64,000 nt of DNA from Phycisphaerales bacterium (GTDB lineage: Bacteria; Planctomycetota; Phycisphaerae; Phycisphaerales; SM1A02). The translations under genes and the position numbers were made by a program. This document shows, one piece after another, positions 52,574 through 62,517 of the stretch. The notes under the pieces were generated by a model. That model was not told where the DNA came from. It saw nothing but the letters and a program-made list of their open reading frames with translations, and searched no databases. The stretch spans positions 1 through 64,000 of the forward strand of contig JANQEQ010000173.1 of the NCBI GenBank assembly GCA_028278245.1, read 5' to 3'. Within the stretch, counting starts at the first letter, position 1; the number at the start of each line of letters is the position of its first letter.

Positions 52574-53041
52574 TCATTTGGAATAGTCTTTTAGAAGAGA
52601 TACAAGAACCCTAACTACGTCATCGTTCACCGGATCTGGACGTACTCTTCCAGCCCACAGCAAGAACGGTTCGATAATACCCCTAACAGTCTTGTTATCA
52701 AGATTGCCAATGATTTGAGCACGGAGTCGTTGAAATTCTTGGTTTGTGATGTCTTTTCTTTTGTGCGCTTTTTTCAGGTTCCGCAGCTCATAGGCCATTC
52801 CGGTTCTAACCAAAAAACGAGCCATACCAATTGCAACGAGCGGGAGACCGACTAAAAAAAACTGAGAATCAACATAAGGGGCAAGATGCAGATTACCATC
52901 CAATAGTGCGATTCTTATCTGTGAGAAATTGGTGCATAATATAAAGTACAGAAACCCAGCAATCAGACAACACATAGCGATGATTCGAGTATCGACAAGA
53001 ATCTCCATCGCTTTATTAACCAACTTATCTAACAAGCTCAT
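52574..53041 (-). CDS. Small membrane protein of unknown function
   Basis: The 155-residue product (ATG 53041; ATG 53080 is an alternative) has two hydrophobic segments (about 16-38 and 60-82) followed by a charged, helical cytoplasmic part (LRNLKKAHKRKDITNQEFQR). No family was recognised. It belongs to an AT-richer stretch and runs in the same direction as the pentapeptide-repeat gene upstream. Confidence 0.55.
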   Translation of the reverse strand: MSLLDKLVNKAMEILVDTRIIAMCCLIAGFLYFILCTNFSQIRIALLDGNLHLAPYVDSQFFLVGLPLVAIGMARFLVRTGMAYELRNLKKAHKRKDITNQEFQRLRAQIIGNLDNKTVRGIIEPFLLWAGRVRPDPVNDDVVRVLVSLLKDYSK

Positions 53042-53176
53042 TTTGTAAGTACCACCAAAGTCCGCATCGGACAACCCCATCCGAATCCTACTGAAGCTGA
53101 TGATAAGGAACGGAACAGTAAGGAGCTAGTATACCCCGGTACTAATTGACGTCAAGCATCTCCTGATTTGACTCTC

Positions 53177-54274
53177 TCACCGTTTATAGCCAGACAGGCA
53201 AGAGTACCTGCGTTTGACTGCCTTCCAGTACGGGAGAGCCATTATCGCCACGATAATAAAAGTTATCACACTGGCAGTAAGCCAAGTTTCTCCAACCTTC
53301 AGTGGATATCCCCATAAACCGAGCACACCGCTCACTAACAAGCTAATGAGAATGGCGAGCCCAATTGCATTGAGCAACAGCGCCAGCATTTTATGTGGTT
53401 CCAAAAGAAGAAGAATCCTATTCAGCTCACAAGCGATACGTCTAGCTCGCTCGTGAACTGTAATACGTTCCCTGACGAGTTCAATCTTCTTTTTCCTCTC
53501 TTTTGAAAGACCCCCGTCGAATGATATAAGTCTTTTCAATTGATATTTGGTTACTCGAAGAGCGTCGATCTTTCCTCCGCATATACGAATACGACGGAGA
53601 TTCGAGTGGCTGAGATCAAGACCCGCCAGTGTACAGTCGATAAATTGTACGTCGTGGAGAGTCGCTGATGATAGATCCGCATGTTCGATGCGCGAATTTT
53701 TGATTTCTATACCCTCGAGACGAGTATTGCGCATAGTACAAGTCTGCTCGATTACGGTATCTTCGATAGCAAGGTTGTAGATTTTCGCTCCGTTGAGATC
53801 ACAATCATTAAATTTTACGGAGTAAAAGTCGCAATCCTCAAAAAGCGCTTGTGGGAAATCACATAATCGTAGATTAGCTCCCGAAAAATCACATCGCTCG
53901 AATTTGGTTCCGTTAAATCGTGATTTGAATAGTTTCGCTTTGACGAAATTGGTGTCTCGCACTGACTTCTTTTCAAAAGCGTGAAATTTCTCAAGAACGG
54001 CTTCTTGGAAGTTCGCATTGACGACCGCCGGTGTCCTCTTGATTTTACGGTATACCTGATCACGCCACCATCGAGCACCATGTTTGGGGTGGTGCCGAAG
54101 AGTTGTTGGATCATCTACAATCGTATGTCGATGGCAGCAGGTACTCCCGTAGATCGCCGCTTCCTGACATTGCACCACTTGGCAAATTGGATCCTTTAAT
54201 GGAAACCGTATACGTCGCTGGCGAGCAGTTCCATCCACCGGACTCTCTAAGAGCAAGTATTGGTTTTCTGGCAT
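53177..54274 (-). CDS. Membrane-anchored pentapeptide-repeat protein with Cys/His cluster
   Basis: The likely start is ATG 54274 (MPENQYL), with ATG 54340 possible; neither has a clear ribosome site. A Cys/His-rich segment (DPICQVVQCQEAAIYGSTCCHRH, about residues 25-48) could bind zinc. Residues 95-255 are A(D/N)LxX-type pentapeptide repeats (FVKAKLFKSRFNGTKF, DLSSATLHDVQF, LAGLDLSHSNLRRI) forming a right-handed quadrilateral helix. Two C-terminal hydrophobic segments (about 296-325 and 334-355) anchor it to the membrane. The combination is unusual. Function unknown; soluble pentapeptide proteins often bind proteins. Confidence 0.8.
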   Translation of the reverse strand: MPENQYLLLESPVDGTARQRRIRFPLKDPICQVVQCQEAAIYGSTCCHRHTIVDDPTTLRHHPKHGARWWRDQVYRKIKRTPAVVNANFQEAVLEKFHAFEKKSVRDTNFVKAKLFKSRFNGTKFERCDFSGANLRLCDFPQALFEDCDFYSVKFNDCDLNGAKIYNLAIEDTVIEQTCTMRNTRLEGIEIKNSRIEHADLSSATLHDVQFIDCTLAGLDLSHSNLRRIRICGGKIDALRVTKYQLKRLISFDGGLSKERKKKIELVRERITVHERARRIACELNRILLLLEPHKMLALLLNAIGLAILISLLVSGVLGLWGYPLKVGETWLTASVITFIIVAIMALPYWKAVKRRYSCLSGYKR

Positions 54275-54654
54275 AGGGATTCGACCAGAATGAGAAAAGA
54301 ACCTTAAAGAGCATCCTTGCCCCAGGGAGAATAAACGCATTGGGCTTTTCGGCCGAACTCAACTCGGCAGGTTAGATTAGTTTAGATGAAAAGTAAAATC
54401 ATGACTTGGGTCCGATATATACCAAGTTCGCCAATCTACCCAAATTAAGCCACAAATAGATACTAACCCCATATTGTGTAAGCAATTATAAGTCGTGTCA
54501 AGAAAAAAAGGTTCTTGATCACCACAGGCGTTGGATCATCTGGAACACGCGGGGTACGCCACCAATGCATGGGGGGGACTCTGATGCGAGAAATCGTGCG
54601 TTAAAATCCAATCCCGCTCCATTACCAGTGATTTCAACTCAAGCTTGCCAATGC

Positions 54655-54682
54655 AAAAACCCCGGGGAAAAAGCCGGGGTCT
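54655..54682 (-). terminator. Terminator for the acetyl-CoA synthetase gene
   Basis: On the minus strand ACCCCGGCTTTTTCCCCGGGGT forms a C/G-rich stem (CCCCGG/CCGGGG) followed by TTTTTG, about 40 bases past the stop. The remaining gap up to the pentapeptide gene at 54274 is empty. Confidence 0.75.
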
Positions 54683-54720
54683 GGGGCTTTAATTCAGCTT
54701 TATTGCTGGAGCTACAAATC

Positions 54721-56754
54721 TCACTTGGCGGCCATTTTTTCCTTCTCGGTAACGAGATTATCCACAACTGCGGGATCGGCCAGGGTCGAAGTGTCACCAA
54801 GCTGATCGATCGCGTCTTCTGCGATCTTGCGGAGAATTCGACGCATGATCTTACCCGAGCGGGTTTTGGGTAGGCCGGGCGCCCAGTGGATGACATCCGG
54901 GGCGGCGATGGGGCCGATCTCCTTGCGGACATGCATCACGAGTTCTTTCCGCAACTCATCGGTATATTCCTCGCCGGTGATCAGGGTGACATATGCGTAG
55001 ATGCCTTGCCCCTTGATCTCATGCGGGTAACCGACGACCGCTGCTTCAGCGACCTTGGGATGGGCAACCAGTGCGCTCTCGACTTCGGCGGTTCCCATGC
55101 GGTGACCGGAGACGTTGATCACGTCATCGACGCGGCCGGTGATCCAGTAGTAACCGTCAGCGTCACGCTTGCAACCGTCACCACTGAAGTAGTAACCGGG
55201 ATACATTTCGAAGTAGGTTTCTTCAAATCGTTTGTGATCGCCGTAGACTGTTCTCATCTGGCCGGGCCATGGTTCTTCGATTGCCAGCACACCGCTGACA
55301 TCGTTGCCTTCAACGACCTTGCCGGACTCAGGCTCGATGACGATGGGCTTGATGCCGAAGAACGGGAACGTGGCGCTACCGGGCTTGGTGGTCGTGGCAC
55401 CGGGAAGCGGCGTGATGAGAATGCCGCCGGTTTCCGTTTGCCACCAGGTATCGACGATCGGGCACTTCTCGTGGCCGACGTTGCGGTGATACCACATCCA
55501 CGCTTCGGGATTGATCGGCTCGCCAACCGAACCCAATAGACGCAGGCTGGAAAGATCGCGCTTCTTGGGGAATTCTTCGCCCGCTGCCATCAGGGCACGG
55601 ATCGCCGTGGGAGCGGTGTAGAACTGATTGACCTGGTGCTTATCGACCACGTCCCAGAATCGGCCGGCGTCGGGATATGTCGGGATGCCTTCAAACATCA
55701 GGGTGATGGCGCCGTTGCTGAGCGGGCCGTAGACGATGTAGCTGTGTCCGGTGACCCAGCCGATGTCCGCGGTGCACCAGTAAATGTCACCATCGTGATA
55801 ATCGAAGATGTATTTGTGGGTGAGGGAGGTGTAGATCATGTAGCCGGCGACGTTGTGCTGCACACCCTTGGGCTTTCCGGTTGAGCCGGAGGTGTAGAGG
55901 ATGAACAGGGGATCTTCCGCATCCATCTCCTCGCAGGGGCAATCGGCGGAAGCGTCGGCCATTTCGTCGGTCCACCATAAGTCGCGGCCGGCTTTCATCT
56001 CGCAGGGAACTGCGTCCCCGGCTCGTTTGACGACGAAGCACTTGTCGACCTTTTTGCCACCCATGTCCGGATGAGCATCAGCCTTGTTCATCGCTTCGTC
56101 AGCAATCTTTTTCAGTTCAACGGGCTTCTTGCCTCGGAATGTACCGTCTGCCGTGATCACCACCTGGCAGGTCGAGTCGACGATTCGATCGGCCAGCGAG
56201 TCAGCGCTGAAGCCGGCAAAGACGATCGAATGGATCGCACCGATGCGGGCACAGGCGAGCATGGCGATGGCCAGCTCGGGTACCATCGGCAGGTAGATCG
56301 AAATACGATCACCCTTCTTTACCCCGTGCTTCTTCAACACGTTGGCGAACTTGCAGACCTGCTCATGCAGTTGCTTGTAAGTCAGTGTGGAATCTTCGCC
56401 CGGCTCGTTGCCTTCCCAAATGATCGCTGTCTGGTCGCCTCGTTTATCGAGGTGGCGGTCGAGACAGTTGTAGGTGATGTTGGTCTTGGCACCCTCGAAC
56501 CACTTGATCGAGATCGGACCATTCTTGACGTTGTACTGGAAGCTGCGAACTTTGTCCCATTTCTTGACCCAGTGGAACTGCTCGGCCTGCTCGGCCCAGA
56601 AACCTTCCGGATCATTAATCGATCGCTCATACATTTCCTGATACTGAGCCATTGACTTGATATGAGCAGTGTTCTGAAGTTCAGCTGGGGGGGGATAGAG
56701 ATGTTCTTCAGTGGCTGATGCTTGCATCGTTGAACTACCTTGCACTTCGGACAT
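54721..56754 (-). CDS. acs: Acetyl-CoA synthetase
   Basis: The 677-residue protein has the AMP-forming acyl-CoA synthetase fold: the core motif [22 protein letters not shown], the hinge [18 protein letters not shown], and the acetyl-CoA synthetase C-terminal [13 protein letters not shown] with the acetylatable Lys. It converts acetate, ATP and CoA to acetyl-CoA. The start ATG 56754 follows GCGGAGCC. The size matches the family (about 650). No adjacent acetate pathway genes are present. A terminator follows. Confidence 0.96.
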   Translation of the reverse strand: MSEVQGSSTMQASATEEHLYPPPAELQNTAHIKSMAQYQEMYERSINDPEGFWAEQAEQFHWVKKWDKVRSFQYNVKNGPISIKWFEGAKTNITYNCLDRHLDKRGDQTAIIWEGNEPGEDSTLTYKQLHEQVCKFANVLKKHGVKKGDRISIYLPMVPELAIAMLACARIGAIHSIVFAGFSADSLADRIVDSTCQVVITADGTFRGKKPVELKKIADEAMNKADAHPDMGGKKVDKCFVVKRAGDAVPCEMKAGRDLWWTDEMADASADCPCEEMDAEDPLFILYTSGSTGKPKGVQHNVAGYMIYTSLTHKYIFDYHDGDIYWCTADIGWVTGHSYIVYGPLSNGAITLMFEGIPTYPDAGRFWDVVDKHQVNQFYTAPTAIRALMAAGEEFPKKRDLSSLRLLGSVGEPINPEAWMWYHRNVGHEKCPIVDTWWQTETGGILITPLPGATTTKPGSATFPFFGIKPIVIEPESGKVVEGNDVSGVLAIEEPWPGQMRTVYGDHKRFEETYFEMYPGYYFSGDGCKRDADGYYWITGRVDDVINVSGHRMGTAEVESALVAHPKVAEAAVVGYPHEIKGQGIYAYVTLITGEEYTDELRKELVMHVRKEIGPIAAPDVIHWAPGLPKTRSGKIMRRILRKIAEDAIDQLGDTSTLADPAVVDNLVTEKEKMAAK

Positions 56755-57013
56755 GAGCGTGGCTCCGCGGGATCAATCCAGAGGAGCCGGAAAGCTCGAC
56801 ATGAATAGTAAAAACCCAATATTGATACTGCCGGATTAACCCGACAGTCCCTCGGACAGAGCGGAATAGTAGGCACGTCAACCGCTTAAGTGGTCGTGTG
56901 GATCACCTTTTCGTGACAGATTGCGTGCAATTTATCACGATTTTGACCTTTGGCTCGGTGGAGACAATCCAATCGCTGCCTCCTCGCGCCTTCAGTCCAT
57001 CTGCCCGGAAAAC

Positions 57014-57083
57014 TGGGGATCAAGGATTCGAACCTTGACTAACTGATTCAGAGTCAGTCGTGCTACCGTTACACCAATCCCCA
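57014..57083 (-). tRNA. tRNA-Gln (anticodon CUG)
   Basis: Read from the minus strand, TGGGGAT pairs with ATCCCCA as a 7-bp acceptor. A D arm (GGTGTAACGGTAGCAC), an anticodon stem ACTGA/TCAGT around loop CTCTGAA with anticodon CUG, and a T arm AAGGTTCGAATCCTT follow. The gene is 70 nt without an encoded CCA. The gap 56755-57013 before it holds no other feature. Confidence 0.92.
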
Positions 57084-57187
57084 AGACTGGCTGGATTGTA
57101 TATCGTCTGGAAAGCCAAGCAAACACCCCACCGGTGATATACTTTTTATACCCCTGTCAAAGTTGATTTGTGTGTGTGGGGGGGGGT

Positions 57188-57829
57188 TTAATCCGGGGAA
57201 AACCGCATTTCCAGAGCCGTTAGCAGCTTGGCATAAACTTCATCCTCGGTTCCTGAAGCATCAATAATGAGATGGTTGTCAGGTGAAGCATCAACCTGGG
57301 CCAGGAAACCCTGCCGTACTCGGCGGTGAAATTGTGCCCCTTTCAGTTCCATCCGGTCCAGCAGGGGATTGAGCCGGGTGGCGGCGACCTTCTCATCAAC
57401 ATCGAAAACGATCGTCAGGTTCGGCCAGAGACTGCCGATGGCGACTCGACCGACCGCCAATATTTCCTCCTGGCTCATACCGCCCGCAGTGCCTTGGTAG
57501 GCGAGGGTGGAGCTGATAAACCGGTCCGCGAGGACAAGCTGACCTTCATCAAGGGCTGGGCGAATGGTCTGCTCGATCAACTGCGCCCGGCTGGCCATGT
57601 ACAGCATCATCTCGCAGCGCAGAGCCATGTCGTGGTTGGCTGGATCCAGCAGCACCCGACGAATCTGCTCGCCGATCTCTGTACCGCCCGGCTCGCGCAC
57701 TTCGCACACCGTCAGGCCGTGGGCACCGGCATAATCACCGAACCGGGAGAACTGGGTGCTTTTCCCCGAACCGTCCGGGCCGTCGAATACGAAAAATTGA
57801 CCCGCAAGTTGTGACGACCAGTGTGCCAT
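57188..57829 (-). CDS. tmk: Thymidylate kinase
   Basis: The 213-residue protein has the P-loop GPDGSGKST, the DRx motif in ADRFISSTLAYQG, the REPGGTEIGE substrate motif and a LID-region MSQEEI. It phosphorylates dTMP to dTDP with ATP, the last specific step toward dTTP. ATG 57829 is the start. It is downstream of a pyridoxal-dependent decarboxylase on the same strand, with a hairpin between. Confidence 0.96.
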   Translation of the reverse strand: MAHWSSQLAGQFFVFDGPDGSGKSTQFSRFGDYAGAHGLTVCEVREPGGTEIGEQIRRVLLDPANHDMALRCEMMLYMASRAQLIEQTIRPALDEGQLVLADRFISSTLAYQGTAGGMSQEEILAVGRVAIGSLWPNLTIVFDVDEKVAATRLNPLLDRMELKGAQFHRRVRQGFLAQVDASPDNHLIIDASGTEDEVYAKLLTALEMRFSPD

Positions 57830-57884
57830 TGTTGCTGATCATAAACGAAACCGACATGCTCCGCGCTTTTCACGCAAATCCGAG

Positions 57885-57903
57885 CCGCCGACTGTGTCGG
57901 CGG
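57885..57903 (-). terminator. Hairpin between the decarboxylase and tmk genes
   Basis: CCGCCGAC and GTCGGCGG are perfectly complementary around a 3-base loop, eight bases from the decarboxylase stop. There is no T-run, so it may be an attenuating or RNA-end-protecting hairpin. Confidence 0.5.
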
Positions 57904-57910
57904 ACCGCGA

Positions 57911-59353
57911 TCACAGACCGCGGCTCTGTGTGCTTACTTCTTTTATCAACTCCCACGCGCGGACAACATGCTTTCTTTGCGTGTTGAGTTGCCCGATCGC
58001 GAAGCGCAATGCGAATTTGTCATTCAGTTTCGTGTGGGTGAAAAATAGTTTGCCGCTGGTATTCAGTGTTTCCATGATGTGTTGATTCATTGCATCGCCG
58101 GCCACGTGACGGAAGCAGACAAGATTCAGTGGTACCGGGGCAGCTAACTCAAAGGCAGGATCCGCCTCCACCCAGGAAGCAAACTCCTGGGCCAGTTGCA
58201 CATGTTCTCGAATGTGATGCCGCAGGCCCTGCACGCCGTAGTGCCGAATGACAAACCACAGTTTGAGTGCGCGGAAACGACGTCCTAAGGGAATATGCCA
58301 ATCCCGGTAGTCGATAACCGCTCCGGATTCCGTAGCCTGGTTACGCAAATACTCCGGCAAGACACTGAGCGTACGAATCAGCGCCGCTCGATCACGGGTA
58401 TAAAAACAATCACAGTCAAAGTTGGTAAACATCCACTTGTGCGGATTGAAGCAGTAACTGTCCGCGTACTCCAATCCATCATGAATGAAACGGAACTCCG
58501 GACACAGTGCGGCCGTTCCCGACATTGCCGCATCAACATGCAGCCAGAGGTTCTCTTTTTCTGCAATGGGGCCGATTTCCCCCAGCGGATCCATTGCGTT
58601 GGATGACGTGGTACCGACCGTGGCACAAACGAAACACGGCGTGTGACCAGCCGCACGATCTGCTTCAACCGCGGTCTGTAATGCTGCAGGTTTCATCGCG
58701 AAGTTCTCATCAACCTCGATCAAGCGCAGATTGTCACTGCCCAGGCCGGCAATGCGCATCGCTTTTTCCATGGAGGAATGCACCTGGGTGGAGGTGTAGG
58801 CAATGAATTTCTGAGTGACTCCAGTGTGATTGGTTTGAAAGTTGGTAGTACGTTCACGAGCCGCCAGCAGCGCGCAGAGGGTGGCATCTGATGCGGTGTG
58901 TTGAATCACCCCGCCCCCGGTGGAATCGGATTTGAAGTGCGCGGGAAGATCAAGCATCTCCACCAGCCAGTCCAGCACATGCGTTTCCAATTCCGAGCAG
59001 GCAGGACTGGTCGTCCAGAGCATGCCCTGCACCCCCAGGCTGGCCGAGAGCATCTCCCCCAGGATGGACGGTCCCGACACGTTGGCCGGGAAATAAGCAA
59101 AGAAATTCGGCGACTGCCAATGCGTGATCCCCGGCATGATGATCTGCTGAACATCCCGGAGCATGGAATCGAACGATTCTCCCTGCTCCGGCGCATGATC
59201 CGGCAACTGAGCGCGAACATCACCCGGCTTCACCTGCGAGAGAACCGGATATTCCTCGACTTGCGTCATATAACGGGCAATCCAATCCACCATCTCGTGG
59301 CCGAGCTTCCGGAACTCTGCCGGACTCATGTGGTAGCTTTGGTTATCAGGCAT
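57911..59353 (-). CDS. Group II PLP-dependent decarboxylase (aromatic-amino-acid/AADC-like)
   Basis: The PLP-binding Lys is in FNPHKWMFTNFD. Other family marks are TSPACSELETHVLDWL near the N terminus, STGGGVIQHTASDATL with pyridoxal contact residues, and HVDAAMSGTAALCPEF with the ring-stacking Asp and Ala. The protein is 480 residues, the size of aromatic-L-amino-acid decarboxylases, which convert Trp, Tyr, DOPA or related amino acids to amines. The exact substrate is not readable. ATG 59353 (MPDNQSY) was chosen over a GTG 21 bases upstream; neither has a clear ribosome site. Confidence 0.9.
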   Translation of the reverse strand: MPDNQSYHMSPAEFRKLGHEMVDWIARYMTQVEEYPVLSQVKPGDVRAQLPDHAPEQGESFDSMLRDVQQIIMPGITHWQSPNFFAYFPANVSGPSILGEMLSASLGVQGMLWTTSPACSELETHVLDWLVEMLDLPAHFKSDSTGGGVIQHTASDATLCALLAARERTTNFQTNHTGVTQKFIAYTSTQVHSSMEKAMRIAGLGSDNLRLIEVDENFAMKPAALQTAVEADRAAGHTPCFVCATVGTTSSNAMDPLGEIGPIAEKENLWLHVDAAMSGTAALCPEFRFIHDGLEYADSYCFNPHKWMFTNFDCDCFYTRDRAALIRTLSVLPEYLRNQATESGAVIDYRDWHIPLGRRFRALKLWFVIRHYGVQGLRHHIREHVQLAQEFASWVEADPAFELAAPVPLNLVCFRHVAGDAMNQHIMETLNTSGKLFFTHTKLNDKFALRFAIGQLNTQRKHVVRAWELIKEVSTQSRGL

Positions 59354-59499
59354 GGCAACATCGTAACCGGTCACAGAGAGAGACGGGAAACGGCTGGTTT
59401 GGCGCGTAGTACGGGCAGAGATACTCTACGTGTTGCATTATTCGATCGGAAAAGCATCGCTTTGACGAACATCCGGATACCCATAAGGTAGAGAAAACT

Positions 59500-60108
59500 A
59501 TGGATGAGACGCCGAGGTCAGAGCAGAAATCGGAAGAGCCGGCCCCGTTAATGTGCAGTGCCGGGGAGATCGATGTCAGTTGGTTTACCACAAAGCAGAA
59601 GATTGTTCGACTGCTCTGGATCATGGTGCAGATGACCATTTTCCGCTGGTCATTTCGGCGAGCAGATAACTGGCGGGCATCCCTGCTGCGTCTCTTTGGC
59701 GCGAAAATCGGCAAATCACCCCTCATCAGAACGACGGCACATATCGAAGTACCGTGGAACCTGACCATGGGTGACCAGTCGCAACTGGGGGAGAAGGCGA
59801 TTATTTACAACCTTGCCCCAATTCAGATCGGTGATCGAACGATTATCAGTCAATACTCGCATATCTGCGGCGGAACCCACGATCACACGAAAAGCGACAT
59901 GATGCTGCATAAGGTTCCAATTCGGATCGGTTCGGATGTATGGATCTGTACGGATGTCTACGTCGGGCCGGGTGTGGTGATTGGTGATGGCGTCCTGGTT
60001 GGGGCGAGGAGCAATGTTTACAGCGATCTTCCCCCGTGGAAAGTCTGCGTGGGCAGTCCAGCCAAGCCGGTAAAAGACCGACAGTATGAACGGGTGGAGG
60101 GGCATTGA
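59500..60108 (+). CDS. WcaF-like acetyltransferase (left-handed beta-helix)
   Basis: The 202-residue protein has a short N-terminal region and hexapeptide repeats from residue 70 onward (IGKSPLIRTTAHIEVP, IGDRTIISQYSHI, IGSDVWICTDVYVGPGVVIGDGVLVGARS), then a typical end GSPAKPVKDR. It matches the WcaF/serine-acetyltransferase-like O-acetyltransferases that modify sugars of exopolysaccharide. The epimerase and glycosyltransferase genes follow directly. The start is ATG 59500. Confidence 0.88.
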   Translation: MDETPRSEQKSEEPAPLMCSAGEIDVSWFTTKQKIVRLLWIMVQMTIFRWSFRRADNWRASLLRLFGAKIGKSPLIRTTAHIEVPWNLTMGDQSQLGEKAIIYNLAPIQIGDRTIISQYSHICGGTHDHTKSDMMLHKVPIRIGSDVWICTDVYVGPGVVIGDGVLVGARSNVYSDLPPWKVCVGSPAKPVKDRQYERVEGH

Positions 60109-60157
60109 TACCTGTTTCAGCGATGGAATCGAAAGTTGTTACATGGAGCCGCTCGAC

Positions 60158-61120
60158 ATGACTCAAACCATCCTCATCACCGGCGCTGCAGGTTTCATAG
60201 GAAGTCATCTGTCTCAGCGCTTGTTGGATAACGGTTGGAGGGTGATCGGATTCGATAATTTCTGTGATTTCTATGATCCGCTTATCAAACGATCGAACAT
60301 CGCTGAATTACTCACTCGGGATTCGTTTGAACTCATCGAAGCGGATATCCGCGAAAGCAAAGTGGTGCATCGCGCCCTGGAGCTACATAAACCCTCAGTG
60401 GTGGTGCATATCGCAGCGATGGCCGGGGTGCGACCATCGATCGAGAATCCCCCTTACTACACCGCGGTGAATCTCGACGGCACAGTCAATCTGCTCGACG
60501 CATCCGTGCAAAGCGGTGTCAGACGATTCATCTTCGCTTCCAGTTCAAGCGTATATGGAAACAACGACAAAGTCCCGTTCGCTGAAGATGATCCGGTTAA
60601 CGATCCCATCAGTCCTTATGCGGCCACGAAACGCGCCGGCGAATTGCTCTGCCATACTTATTGGCATCTCTATCAGTTGCCGATCTTCTGTTTGCGGTTT
60701 TTTACGGTATTCGGCCCACGCCAGCGTCCGGACCTGGCAATCTCCAAATTCCTTCGGTGCATTGCACAGGACAAATCCATTCCAATGTATGGTGACGGAA
60801 CCACCAGCCGGGATTACACCTACATCGACGATATCATCGACGGAGTCGTGACGGCAATCGATCGCTGCGATCATTACCGGATTTATAACATCGGTGGCTC
60901 GGATCCCGTGACCCTGAGTGATCTGATTCAAACCTGTGAGCAAGTTGTCGGCAAAGCGGCACAGATTGATACCCTGCCGATGCAGCCGGGAGATGTATCG
61001 CGGACTTTTGCTGATCTGACACGATCGCGCGCGGAACTGGATTTTTCACCGAAAATTGGATTCACCGAAGGTGTCGCCCGACAATGGGCATGGCATGAAC
61101 AGGTCATGGCCTCCACCTGA
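60158..61120 (+). CDS. NAD-dependent nucleotide-sugar epimerase (UDP-glucuronate 4-epimerase-like)
   Basis: The ATG at 60158 follows a GGAG at 60145-60148. The frame is open upstream, overlapping the previous gene. Residues 4-14 hold the NAD motif ITGAAGFIGSHL; the catalytic set is SSSSVYG, YAATKRAGE (Tyr-x-x-x-Lys), and later FTVFGPRQRPDLAISKF and GDGTTSRDYTYIDDI. This matches UDP-glucuronate/UDP-glucose 4-epimerases of polysaccharide loci. The C-terminal part (ADLTRSRAELDFSPK) is standard. Confidence 0.9.
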   Translation: MTQTILITGAAGFIGSHLSQRLLDNGWRVIGFDNFCDFYDPLIKRSNIAELLTRDSFELIEADIRESKVVHRALELHKPSVVVHIAAMAGVRPSIENPPYYTAVNLDGTVNLLDASVQSGVRRFIFASSSSVYGNNDKVPFAEDDPVNDPISPYAATKRAGELLCHTYWHLYQLPIFCLRFFTVFGPRQRPDLAISKFLRCIAQDKSIPMYGDGTTSRDYTYIDDIIDGVVTAIDRCDHYRIYNIGGSDPVTLSDLIQTCEQVVGKAAQIDTLPMQPGDVSRTFADLTRSRAELDFSPKIGFTEGVARQWAWHEQVMAST

Positions 61121-61181
61121 TGTGCTACAGTGTCGTGTTATCTCCTTCTGTGACTTTCCTGTGCGTTTCGGATAATGCCAG

Positions 61182-62357
61182 ATGAGGATCGCATTCGTAA
61201 CTCCTTACGACACCGGTGATGTCACCCAGGCTTCTGGTACTGGATATCACATAGCTCACGCACTTACGGATAACGGTTTCGATCTGGTACGAATCGGATC
61301 ACTCCGATACCAGCTCAATCCCATCAACATCGCCCATCACCTGTTCAACCGATTTGTGCTCCGCAAGAACGATCATGCACATCGGAACACGGGATTCCTC
61401 AAGCATTTTGCCCGACAGGTCGCGCGACGTGTCAAGGAGTCTGATGTTGAACTCGTTGTCGGATCCGGCGGATTGCCGCTGGCATATCTTGAGGTCGATC
61501 TGCCGATTGTCCTCTGGACTGATTGCACCTTTGCTTCACTGGTCAACTATTACAGCAAGTGGTGTAATCTTTCTCGTCGAACGCTCCGCGATGGACAGGC
61601 TGCCGAGCAATCACTCTTTGATCGCTGCGATTGGGTTATCATGACTTCGCAGTGGGCGGCTGATTCTGCGGTTAATGATTATCATTTTGATCCTGATCGT
61701 ATCACCATCATTCCACGAGGTGCGAACCTTCCTGATCTTCGTACGTGGGAAGAGACTTCACCCTTGATCGACGCTCGTTCCCCGGAGTGCTGTCGTCTTC
61801 TTTTTGCGGGAATCTACTGGAAGAGAAAACGAGGTGACCTCGTCCTCGAAGCAGCGCGGATCCTCAACGAGCGTGGAATCCCCACCGAGTTGACAATCAT
61901 CGGCTGTGATGAGAAAGCGACAGGCCCACTCCCCGATTTTGCGCGAAACCTTGGTTATGTCAGCAAAGCCACTCCTGAGGGCCGACGTCGATTCGCGGAA
62001 GTCCTGGGAAGCTCTCACTTTCTTGTCCTGCCCACACGTGCGGATTGCACTCCGATTGTCTTGTGTGAAGCCAATGCCTTCGGTGTGCCTTCAATCTCCA
62101 CGCACACGGGGGCTGTGCCCTCTGTTGTACACGATGGTCGCAATGGTCTTCTGGTTGATGTCGATGCGCCCGCATCTGAATATGCTGATCGAATCGCCGA
62201 ATACGTAACCGATCCTGATCGATACACCACGCTCTGTCGAACTTCTTTTGAGGAGTATGAAACTCGACTGAACTGGAAGATCAGCGGACAGCGTGCTGCC
62301 GAAGTATTGCGCAAGATTCCGACACTACCGCAACGACGTGCACATCCAACTGAGTGA
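61182..62357 (+). CDS. Family 4-like glycosyltransferase
   Basis: The 391-residue protein has an N-terminal Rossmann-like start MRIAFVTPYDTGDVTQASG, and a C-terminal donor-binding domain with RLLFAGIYWKRKRGDLVLEA, FLVLPTRADCTPIVLCEANAFGVP and a His/Gly-rich loop STHTGAVPSVVHDGRNGLLV. It transfers a sugar to an acceptor in glycan assembly. ATG 61182 was used; no strong ribosome site is seen. It follows the epimerase by 61 bases and is probably in the same operon. Confidence 0.88.
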   Translation: MRIAFVTPYDTGDVTQASGTGYHIAHALTDNGFDLVRIGSLRYQLNPINIAHHLFNRFVLRKNDHAHRNTGFLKHFARQVARRVKESDVELVVGSGGLPLAYLEVDLPIVLWTDCTFASLVNYYSKWCNLSRRTLRDGQAAEQSLFDRCDWVIMTSQWAADSAVNDYHFDPDRITIIPRGANLPDLRTWEETSPLIDARSPECCRLLFAGIYWKRKRGDLVLEAARILNERGIPTELTIIGCDEKATGPLPDFARNLGYVSKATPEGRRRFAEVLGSSHFLVLPTRADCTPIVLCEANAFGVPSISTHTGAVPSVVHDGRNGLLVDVDAPASEYADRIAEYVTDPDRYTTLCRTSFEEYETRLNWKISGQRAAEVLRKIPTLPQRRAHPTE

Positions 62358-62495
62358 GTATCCCGCACTTCCCCAACTGGCCCCGTGGAAAATATGCCGC
62401 GGGATTCCTTGCACCTTCGGCATGCTCATGTAGCGTGGCGCCATTAGAGCGTTCCAACTCAAAGCCTAGAGTTTCCAAGGCAACGACTTGTTCGT

Positions 62496-62517
62496 CATGC
62501 CTGCGAAGGCAGGCATG
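62496..62517. repeat. REP-like hairpin (CATGCCTGC-GAAG-GCAGGCATG)
   Basis: A perfect 9-bp inverted repeat around GAAG, preceded by TTCGT and followed by CAG, resembles the widespread GTCATTCCCGCGAAGGC type REP elements. The surrounding gap 62358-62849 has no credible gene. Confidence 0.55.

Noticed and set aside
56755-57013. Possible riboswitch in the leader of acs
   Set aside because: The region shows no conserved aptamer-like pairing that I could identify by eye; only a tRNA gene nearby was certain.
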